Source: a virus
Reading direction: 5' to 3' (one strand)
DNA: 20,769 nucleotides
Virus record (IMG/VR): IMGVR_UViG_3300042868_004114
Span: 1 to 20,769 of that record
The notes under the pieces are model-generated. The model did no database searches. It saw only the letters and a list, made by a program, of their open reading frames with translations, and was not told the origin of the DNA. Positions 14,783 through 20,298 of this stretch are shown one piece after another. The translations under genes were made by a program, and so were the position numbers. The first letter of the stretch is position 1. Every line of letters starts with the position of its first letter.

Positions 14783-15061
14783 ATGTCAGACGCAATTTCA
14801 CAACACAAACGCATGGCCATGGGCGAGTCTGTGCCTATGGCTAAGGGCAAGTCAGTCATTCAAAAGTACGCCAAGGGCGGCGCAGTCATGGCAGAGGGCG
14901 GCGCAGCTAATCTGCCAGCAAGAGGCGGCGTTCTAGAGCCAATGAAATCAACGGGCGCAAAGATTGCCAGCCTGAAAAACGGCGGTATGCCTAAGAAGGG
15001 TATGGGCTTGACGATCGCTATCGGCATCCCTGTGCGTAAAGCAGCAGGCCGTGGTCGTTAA
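14783..15061 (+). CDS. small basic GG-motif protein
   Basis: A 92-aa Gly/Lys/Ala/Met-rich protein of low complexity. It repeats the double-glycine motif found at the joints of the giant protein: YAKGGAV (29-35), AEGG (37-40), ARGGV (46-50) and KNGGMP (65-70). It then ends with a basic tail (VRKAAGRGR). No enzyme motif is visible. The start at 14783 has a good AGGAG 7 nt upstream, overlapping the end of the portal gene, so it is co-transcribed with it. Its 3' end overlaps the next gene by 11 nt. The basic charge and position in the head module suggest a minor virion or DNA-associated protein; that is inference. It resembles the partial protein at 20299-20769 in composition and motif. Confidence 0.75.
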   Translation: MSDAISQHKRMAMGESVPMAKGKSVIQKYAKGGAVMAEGGAANLPARGGVLEPMKSTGAKIASLKNGGMPKKGMGLTIAIGIPVRKAAGRGR

Positions 15062-15242
15062 CCCAGTCAGCGAGCTGATCGGCAAGCTAAAAGAACGGCG
15101 CTTAGAGTTAGCGCTGTCTCTTGCTGACGGCTACGCGATCAATATTGAGTCCTATCACCGCATGGTCGGCACATATCAAGGGCTTGGTGAAGCTCTAGAC
15201 ATACTTGACGAGATTTTGACAGAGAAAGACGAAGATTTGTAA
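15051..15242 (+). CDS. conserved-type 63-aa protein, GTG start
   Basis: A 63-aa helical protein: an N-terminal helix (NPVSELIGKLKERRLELALSL), then SYHRMVGTYQGLGEAL and an acidic C-terminus (EILTEKDEDL). Small proteins with this pattern are, as I recall, common between portal and scaffold genes of podovirus-like phages; their role is not known to me. It uses GTG at 15051, 11 nt inside the previous gene, and no strong ribosome site is seen, so translational coupling is likely. The alternative of a later start would remove the first helix. Confidence 0.7.
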   Translation: MVVNPVSELIGKLKERRLELALSLADGYAINIESYHRMVGTYQGLGEALDILDEILTEKDEDL

Positions 15243-15258
15243 CGCCTTTAGCAAGCGG

Positions 15259-15287
15259 GGTCGGGCTTTTGATAAGGGTCACCGACC
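15259..15287 (+). other. leader hairpin 1
   Basis: GGTCGG (15259-15264) pairs with CCGACC (15282-15287) around a 17-nt loop. It is the first of several stems in the 144-nt gap before the GroES gene. The gap holds no reading frame of note. Confidence 0.4.
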
Positions 15288-15312
15288 TAACCACTCGGCT
15301 TTAGAGTTGACG

Positions 15313-15328
15313 CCTCGGAAAGACGAGG
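15313..15328 (+). other. leader hairpin 2
   Basis: CCTCG-GAAAGA-CGAGG, a perfect 5-bp stem with a 6-nt loop, between leader hairpin 1 and the tandem terminator-like hairpins. Confidence 0.45.
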
Positions 15329-15334
15329 ATAACC

Positions 15335-15352
15335 GCGCCGAATGGCGCTTTT
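15335..15352 (+). terminator. small terminator-like hairpin, tandem copy 1
   Basis: GCGCC-GAAT-GGCGC followed by TTTT. The stem is short, so it is probably a leaky terminator or attenuator ahead of the GroES gene. It is part of the 17-bp direct repeat gccgaatggcgctttta (15337-15353). Confidence 0.45.
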
Positions 15353-15358
15353 AACCAA

Positions 15359-15376
15359 GTGCCGAATGGCGCTTTT
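15359..15376 (+). terminator. small terminator-like hairpin, tandem copy 2
   Basis: GTGCC-GAAT-GGCGC (one G-U pair) followed by TTTT. It lies 24 bp after copy 1 within the repeat 15361-15377. The GroES ribosome site AGGAG (15377-15381) begins right after the T-run, so the structure also borders the translation start. Confidence 0.45.
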
Positions 15377-15386
15377 AGGAGTGAGT

Positions 15387-15797
15387 ATGAAGGACTTTGA
15401 GACCCTCGACGAGGCGTTCCCGCAGTGTATGCACGGCATCACGCCTCTTGGTGCCCGAGTGTTGTTACAACTCAAAAGCGTCAAAAAAGCAAGTAAAGGC
15501 GGCATCATCTTGGTAGAAGAAACACGCGAAACTGAGCGTGCGCAGTCAATGATCGGCAAGGTCTTAGCACTTGGCCCGATCGCATTCAAGAATCGTGACA
15601 CTTTATCCGAATGGGGCGAGGGCATCTGGTGCCAAGTCGGCGACTACGTGCGCGTACCGCGCTGGTCAGGCGATCGGTTCACAGTACCTAACCCAAACGA
15701 CGCAGAAGACCAAGTTTCGCTGCAAATCCTTAACGATTTTGAGTTATGGGCGAAGGTTGACCCTGACCAAGTCTTGACTATGAGGCAATTCGTATGA
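15387..15797 (+). CDS. GroES-like co-chaperonin (Cpn10)
   Basis: A 136-aa Cpn10 homologue, expected to cap host GroEL and help fold a head protein, as T4 gp31 does for its capsid protein. The core begins at ITPLGARVLLQL (residues 18-29). The mobile-loop segment with GGIIL (38-42) corresponds to the GroEL-binding loop of GroES. A beta barrel segment with GKVLALGP and VGDYVRVPRW follows. It carries a 15-residue N-terminal and a C-terminal extension beyond the roughly 97 aa of bacterial GroES. ATG 15387 is chosen over the upstream in-frame ATG 15342 because AGGAG lies 5 nt before it and 15342 falls inside a terminator-like hairpin. The stop overlaps the scaffold start as ATGA. Confidence 0.85.
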   Translation: MKDFETLDEAFPQCMHGITPLGARVLLQLKSVKKASKGGIILVEETRETERAQSMIGKVLALGPIAFKNRDTLSEWGEGIWCQVGDYVRVPRWSGDRFTVPNPNDAEDQVSLQILNDFELWAKVDPDQVLTMRQFV

Positions 15798-16747
15798 ACT
15801 CAACAGAAAAAATGGAAATGCAGGTTGACGAGGAGCAAGACGGCTCCGCGATCGCGCAGTTACCCGAGGGCGAAGCGCCCGAAGCTGAAGAAAAACCCGA
15901 ATTGGCAGAGGGTGGTGACGTTGAAGCCAACGACGGACTTGATAAAGACCCCGATCGTGAGGCAATTCGCGCTGCTCGGCGTGAAGAGCGACGCCTCAAG
16001 AAGTCTATTCACCGCGAAAAGACAAAAGAGTCCAGCCACCTGATCAATAACCTGCGCACACAGAACCAGCAGCTCTCGGAGCGCTTGGCGCACCTTGAAA
16101 AGCGCACCTCTGGGGCTGAATTAGCCCGTGTTGACAAGGCAATTGACGACACCGAGGTGCAGATCGAGTACGCAAAGATGAAAATGCGTGAGGCCGTTGC
16201 CAATCAGGACGGTGACGCAGTCGTCAAGGCTCAAGAGCTGATGTACGAGTCGCAGCGCAAGCACGAATCTTTGAAAAACATCAAGGATCAGGCAACTCGG
16301 CAGATGTCGCAGCCACCTAAGCCCACGATGAACGTGCCAGATCCGTCTGTTCAGCGCAACGCCGCCGAGTGGATGGAGCGCAATCCGTGGTACGACCCAC
16401 AGGCAAAGGACATGGACTCTGAAATCGCTCAGCGCTTGGACAAAAAGCTCACAGATGAGGGTTACGACCCATCTTCGCCCGATTACTGGGATGAGCTTGA
16501 TGATCGCGTCTCAAAGTACCTGCCGCATCGCACCGGCAATGCTGCACCGCAACGTTCTGCCCAACGCCCACGCATGACGGGCTCAGGGCGTGAGTCTGCA
16601 CCAACTGGGCGCGGTAACGAGTTCAGGCTCTCTGCGGATCGTGTGCAGGCAATTAAGGACATGGGCGCGTGGGATAACCCCGATCAACGCGCAAAGATGA
16701 TCAAATCCTACGCAAAGTATGACCGTGAAAACAAAAGGAATGCATAA
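15794..16747 (+). CDS. scaffold-like head assembly protein
   Basis: A 317-aa protein with the layout of phage scaffolds. It has an acidic disordered N-terminus (residues 1-55) with AEGGDV (38-43), then a highly charged coiled coil at about 55-175. A Pro/Asp-rich linker and a conserved-looking segment with PDYWDELDDRVSKYL near 235-250 follow. The C-terminus is basic (SYAKYDRENKRN), where scaffolds usually bind the coat. It would guide capsid assembly and then leave or be degraded. Residues 13-23 (EEQDGSAIAQL) match the portal N-terminal region. Its start overlaps the GroES stop (ATGA) and its stop overlaps the next start by one base, so the three genes are tightly coupled. The assignment rests on layout and position. 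Confidence 0.75.
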   Translation: MNSTEKMEMQVDEEQDGSAIAQLPEGEAPEAEEKPELAEGGDVEANDGLDKDPDREAIRAARREERRLKKSIHREKTKESSHLINNLRTQNQQLSERLAHLEKRTSGAELARVDKAIDDTEVQIEYAKMKMREAVANQDGDAVVKAQELMYESQRKHESLKNIKDQATRQMSQPPKPTMNVPDPSVQRNAAEWMERNPWYDPQAKDMDSEIAQRLDKKLTDEGYDPSSPDYWDELDDRVSKYLPHRTGNAAPQRSAQRPRMTGSGRESAPTGRGNEFRLSADRVQAIKDMGAWDNPDQRAKMIKSYAKYDRENKRNA

Positions 16748-17274
16748 TGGATAGCCGTTTAAAACGCAGTGCCGGCGAGAGCCGCAACAACCGCACCGAG
16801 CAAGACGCATCGCGTGCAGCGCCCGAGGAGAACTTTCCGATTGTGCGCGAGCGTCGTCGTGCGCGTAACGAGTTTCAGCAGACCGTGCTGCCAAACATCC
16901 CGGAAATCCCCGGATTTCACCTGTGCTGGCTTGCTACAAACAGCCAGTACGACCCAATTCATCGCCGGTTTTCACTAGGTTACATGCCTGTACGCGCCGA
17001 CGAGATGCCGGGTTACGACATGTACAAGGTCAAGGAGGGCGATCAGTCTGGGCACATTATGTGCAACGAGATGCTGCTTTGCAAGATGCCGATGGACATC
17101 TATCAAGACATCATGCTTGAGCACCATCACTTCCAGCCGATGGACGAGGCAGACAAGATCCGCGTCGACCAAGAGCAGCTCGTGAGCCAGCGCGATCGTT
17201 CAGGCAAAGCAGCGGGCAGCATCGAGGGCAGCTTGCCAGATGAAAGTAACGTGAAATTGCCACACTTTAGTTAA
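16747..17274 (+). CDS. head-module protein of unknown function, 175 aa
   Basis: A 175-aa protein with a basic, disordered N-terminus (residues 1-45, many Arg) and a folded core (about 48-135): IPGFHLCWLATNSQYDPIHRRFSLGY, split here by FHLCWL and DPIHRRF. It ends in a polar tail. Proteins with this pattern recur between scaffold and capsid genes in podovirus-like phages as I recall them; I know of no tested function. Start and stop of the scaffold share one base (TAATG), implying translational coupling. A 175-nt regulatory gap follows, so it ends the portal-scaffold operon. Virion or assembly role is inferred from position only. Confidence 0.72.
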   Translation: MDSRLKRSAGESRNNRTEQDASRAAPEENFPIVRERRRARNEFQQTVLPNIPEIPGFHLCWLATNSQYDPIHRRFSLGYMPVRADEMPGYDMYKVKEGDQSGHIMCNEMLLCKMPMDIYQDIMLEHHHFQPMDEADKIRVDQEQLVSQRDRSGKAAGSIEGSLPDESNVKLPHFS

Positions 17275-17279
17275 CTTGC

Positions 17280-17307
17280 TTTACTTTTAAAAAATTAGTA
17301 TTAAAAT
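17280..17307 (+). promoter_or_regulatory. candidate promoter for the capsid genes
   Basis: TTTACT (17280-17285), a 16-nt spacer, then TAAAAT (17302-17307). These match the sigma70 boxes at 4/6 and 5/6. It lies in a strikingly A+T-rich stretch just after the previous stop codon. It would give a separate transcript for the abundant head proteins, with a 5' leader of about 130 nt. Confidence 0.45.
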
Positions 17308-17318
17308 ATGCAGTATAT

Positions 17319-17348
17319 GGATGCCCGCTTTGTAAAAAGCAGGTATCC
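17319..17348 (+). other. long hairpin in the capsid-gene leader
   Basis: 12-nt arms (17319-17330 and 17337-17348) around a 6-nt loop, with one G-U pair and one C-A mismatch. No T-run follows, so it is not a standard terminator. It lies near the 5' end of the predicted capsid mRNA, where a stable stem could protect it from decay, or it could be a protein-binding site. Confidence 0.5.
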
Positions 17349-17366
17349 ACACCAAATTTAGTCCTA

Positions 17367-17389
17367 AAAATCATGTTTCAGATGATTTT
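17367..17389. other. perfect 8-bp inverted repeat in the capsid-gene leader
   Basis: AAAATCAT-GTTTCAG-ATGATTTT: perfect 8-nt arms with a 7-nt spacer. A small stem GCTTT-GAAG-AAAGC follows at 17397-17410. The A+T-rich arms suit a DNA operator as well as an RNA hairpin. Confidence 0.45.
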
Positions 17390-17449
17390 GCCTGTAGCTT
17401 TGAAGAAAGCGAAAACATTATCCCTTTAACAGTTTTTTAGGAGCATCCT

Positions 17450-18037
17450 ATGAGTGCAACCTCTGCACCTTTTGGCCTGCGACCTGCGTATTTCCCAACA
17501 GGGTTGGAACGCGCACAAGCATTGGCTAATGGCATCACCTCGGGCTACGGCACCTCAATCTTAAAAGGTCAGGCTGTTCAGTACTCGCCAAACGCTGGCG
17601 TCATCTTGCCAGTTCTGGACACAACAACCAACAGCGGCTTAGTCTCTGGTGCCTTCGCAGGCGTCGAGTGGACTGACACAACTGGTCGTCGCCGTGTCTC
17701 TAACTACTGGCCTGCAAGCACTACTGCAATCGCCGGTAGCGTCGTCGCCTATTTCTACAACGATCAACAGATCGTGTACGAAATTCAGACTGACGGCACA
17801 ATGGCTCAAACTTCGGTCGGTAACGAAGCGAACTTGAGCAACTTCACTGCAGGCTCTACCACCACCGGTCTGTCACAGATGACTCTGTCGGCATCACTCG
17901 TTGGCTCAGGTAACGCTGGTCAGTTCCGTATTGTTGACATTGCACCGTACCCAGATAACAACTGGGGCGATCCTTTTGTGATCGTTCGCGTCCAAGTCAG
18001 CAAGCCCCAGTTCGTCGCAACTGTTAACGCTATTTAA
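17450..18037 (+). CDS. putative capsid decoration / minor head protein
   Basis: A 195-aa, beta-rich, small-residue-rich protein with no cysteine and little charge. It starts SAPFGLRPAYFPTG and has an SGAFAGVEWTDTTGRRRVSNYWPA segment (about 65-88, split at VEW and TTG). Proteins of this pattern next to capsid genes are usually head decoration or cement proteins that stabilise the expanded shell; here the call rests on composition and on the 13-nt gap to the major capsid gene. The start has AGGAG 6 nt upstream. It is first on the predicted capsid transcript, suiting an abundant structural product. It could instead be a minor head or fibre component. Confidence 0.65.
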   Translation: MSATSAPFGLRPAYFPTGLERAQALANGITSGYGTSILKGQAVQYSPNAGVILPVLDTTTNSGLVSGAFAGVEWTDTTGRRRVSNYWPASTTAIAGSVVAYFYNDQQIVYEIQTDGTMAQTSVGNEANLSNFTAGSTTTGLSQMTLSASLVGSGNAGQFRIVDIAPYPDNNWGDPFVIVRVQVSKPQFVATVNAI

Positions 18038-18050
18038 GGGGAGATGACAA

Positions 18051-18965
18051 ATGGCAGCTCCAATGCGCAGTACGGACTTCCGATCGATTGTTGAGCCAAT
18101 CCTCAACGAATGCTTCGACGGAATCTATGACCAACGAGCCGATGAGTGGAGCACAGTGTTCCGCGAGCAAATGGGCATCCCAAGAAACTACCACGAAGAA
18201 CCCGTCCTGTACGGTTTCGGCGCGGCTCCTCAGTTACCTGACGGCACACCCGTCTCGTACCAGCAGGGCGGCGTGCTGTTCCTCCAACGCTATGTGTACA
18301 ACGTTTATGGCTTAGCCTTCGCGTTGACCAAAGTCTTGGTTGAGGACGGCGATCACATCCGTATCGGTCAGGTCTACGCTAAACACTTAGCGCAGTCGTT
18401 GATTGAAACCAAAGAACTGCTCGCAGCTAACGTATTGAACCGTGCGTTCAATAGCAGCTACGTCGGCGGCGATGGCGTTTCACTCACCAACACCTCGCAC
18501 CCGATCGTAAACGGCGTGTTTAGCAACCAGCTCACGACCGCAGCTAACTTGTCGCAAACTTCGCTTGAGCAGATGCTCATCCAAGTGCGCCAAGCTGTGG
18601 ACAACAACGGCAAGAAGATCCGTCTTCAGCCGCTGAAGCTGATCGTTGCACCGGGCAACGTGTTCCAAGCAGAAGTTCTGCTCAAGTCTGTGCTCCGTAC
18701 CGGCACCGCCAACAACGACATCAACCCAGTCAAGTCGATTGGTCTGATGCCCGAGGGCGCTTCGGTACTGAGCCGTTTGACTTCAGCCACCAACTGGTGG
18801 GTGCAGACTGACGCGCCAGAAGGTCTGAAGTTGATGATGCGCCGTGGTCTTGAAAAGACCATGGAAGGCGACTTCGAGACTGACTCAATGCGCTACAAAG
18901 CGACAGAGCGTTACACGATTTCGTGGACCGACCCTCGCGCAGTGTACGGCACGCCCGGCGTGTAA
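18051..18965 (+). CDS. major capsid protein, Mu gpT-like (HK97 fold)
   Basis: The 304-aa shell subunit. The pattern matches the Mu major head subunit gpT-like family: an N-terminal helix (IVEPILNECFDGIYDQ), and FALTKVLVEDGD at about 92-103. It then has AANVLNRAFNSSYVGGDGVSL (about 128-148, split at FNS), SHPIVNG, the spine-helix region SLEQMLIQVRQAVDNNG, and KLIVAPGNVFQAEVLLKS. The C-terminal strand is RYKATERYTISWTDPRAVYG. The length is typical for gpT-like proteins without a large pro-domain. A GGGGAG ribosome site lies about 7-12 nt upstream. A strong terminator follows its stop, isolating it as the end of a two-gene transcript. No separate prohead protease gene lies upstream. Confidence 0.92.
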   Translation: MAAPMRSTDFRSIVEPILNECFDGIYDQRADEWSTVFREQMGIPRNYHEEPVLYGFGAAPQLPDGTPVSYQQGGVLFLQRYVYNVYGLAFALTKVLVEDGDHIRIGQVYAKHLAQSLIETKELLAANVLNRAFNSSYVGGDGVSLTNTSHPIVNGVFSNQLTTAANLSQTSLEQMLIQVRQAVDNNGKKIRLQPLKLIVAPGNVFQAEVLLKSVLRTGTANNDINPVKSIGLMPEGASVLSRLTSATNWWVQTDAPEGLKLMMRRGLEKTMEGDFETDSMRYKATERYTISWTDPRAVYGTPGV

Positions 18966-18972
18966 AGTAACG

Positions 18973-19003
18973 GGGGCTAGTCCAAAAGATTAGCCCCTTT
19001 TTT
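18973..19003 (+). terminator. strong factor-independent terminator after the capsid gene
   Basis: A 10-bp stem: GGGGCTAGTC (18973-18982) with GATTAGCCCC (18988-18997), one G-U pair, loop CAAAA, then six T. It lies 8 nt past the capsid stop codon. Confidence 0.93.
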
Positions 19004-19040
19004 CTATTCACCGAGTGGTTCAAGCCACAGGAGATTTAAA

Positions 19041-20288
19041 ATGCCCCAATTTTCAGACGACCTATTCTTAGGTTCTGCACCAACTTTTATGGGTACGGGT
19101 CTACGCAACTATTCAACTACCGCAATCGGTGGTACTGGTAGCGTTTCATCCACAACCCTGACAATCACCTCTGTGGGCTTTGGCGCACCAATCGTCGTCG
19201 GCATGTATGTCGATGGCACAGGCGTGACTGACGGCACTTACATCACTGCATTCGGTACTGGCACTGGTGGTGCTGGCACTTATATCCTCAACCAAGCAAT
19301 CAACATCGCAAACACTGTTGCGTTGACTTTGCATGATTTAGAGCTTTTTGACAATCCATCTCCAATGAGCTTGGGTGTTGGCCCCTTGGGTCGCATCTAT
19401 GTGTGGGATGTGGTTCCTCAAGCCGCTGTTGCAAACAACATTGCCGCATCACAAACTCCTGCCGCCGCGGGTGCCTTGACGCTAACGGCTGGGACTAACG
19501 TGAAGTCAGTCACTACAGTCGCTGGCACTGCTGCTTTTTCGCTTGATGTTCCTCGTGGCGTCAGAGTAACGACTGCAACTGCCGCTGCTGCAACATTGGC
19601 AAGCGTTGTGATTGCAGGCACTGGTGGTCAGATTACCTTCACCTCGCAAGCTGGCTTGGTAACTGGTCAGCGTTTGACAATCTCTGGCACTTTAGGTGGC
19701 ACCGGTACCATCACTGGCTACACCGACCCAACGACCTACATCCTGACCGCTGTAACAGCGACCTCTGCAACCCTGACTACCACAGCGGGCGCTGCGGTGG
19801 TGACCACGGCAGGCACACCAACAGGTTTGACTTACACCTTGGGCGTGGCTCCTGTGACTGTGACTGTCTCTGGTTTTGACATTTACGGTCAAGCGATGAG
19901 CGAGGCAATCACCTCTAGCGCTGCTGTGAGCACTGCTGTGAGCGGTTTGAAAGCCTTCTACCTCATCACCTCTGTGAGCGTGAGTGGCGCGACTGGTACT
20001 GCCTTGACTGTTGGAACAACCAACGTGCTTGGCCTTCCAATTCGTGTTGCAAACGTGGCTTACGTTGCAAGCGTTAAGAGCAACAACACACTGGCACAAG
20101 ATGCTGGTACGTTTGTCGCCGCTGACACTGCAACCGCAACGACCACCACAGGCGACGTGCGTGGGACTTATGTGCCTGCTACTGCGTCAAATGGTATTGT
20201 TCGCACCGTAATGGGAATCTTGTTACCAGCGATCGCTGTTGGTCCGAACTCAACCCGTACTGGCGCTCTCGGCGTCACACAAGCCTAA
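19041..20288 (+). CDS. beta-rich virion structural protein with two insert-like domains
   Basis: A 415-aa, Thr/Ala/Gly/Val-rich protein with very few charged residues, typical of virion surface or fibre proteins. The core includes DLELFDNPSPMSLGVGPLGR (about 98-117), TVTVSGFDIYGQAMSE and GLKAFYLITSVSVSG, then LGLPIRVANV and TGDVRGTYVP. Two stretches look like inserted Ig-like or beta-sandwich modules: about residues 26-96 (SSTTLTITSV, GTGTGGAGTYIL) and about 189-270 (AGTGGQITFTS, GTLGGTGTITGY, TAGTPTGLTYTL). Similar modules occur in many unrelated phage structural proteins as I recall. AGGAG lies 7 nt upstream of ATG 19041. It follows the capsid terminator, so it needs its own promoter or read-through; no convincing promoter is seen in the 37 nt between. 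Exact virion location is unknown. Confidence 0.75.
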   Translation: MPQFSDDLFLGSAPTFMGTGLRNYSTTAIGGTGSVSSTTLTITSVGFGAPIVVGMYVDGTGVTDGTYITAFGTGTGGAGTYILNQAINIANTVALTLHDLELFDNPSPMSLGVGPLGRIYVWDVVPQAAVANNIAASQTPAAAGALTLTAGTNVKSVTTVAGTAAFSLDVPRGVRVTTATAAAATLASVVIAGTGGQITFTSQAGLVTGQRLTISGTLGGTGTITGYTDPTTYILTAVTATSATLTTTAGAAVVTTAGTPTGLTYTLGVAPVTVTVSGFDIYGQAMSEAITSSAAVSTAVSGLKAFYLITSVSVSGATGTALTVGTTNVLGLPIRVANVAYVASVKSNNTLAQDAGTFVAADTATATTTTGDVRGTYVPATASNGIVRTVMGILLPAIAVGPNSTRTGALGVTQA

Positions 20289-20298
20289 GGGGTAGATC

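Noticed and set aside
15243-15386. tRNA or tRNA-like gene in the hairpin-rich gap
   Set aside because: No acceptor stem pairing, T-loop sequence or anticodon arm of the right spacing can be drawn.
15342-15386. Upstream ATG for the GroES gene
   Set aside because: It falls inside a terminator-like hairpin with no ribosome site; ATG 15387 has AGGAG at 5 nt and starts the protein normally.
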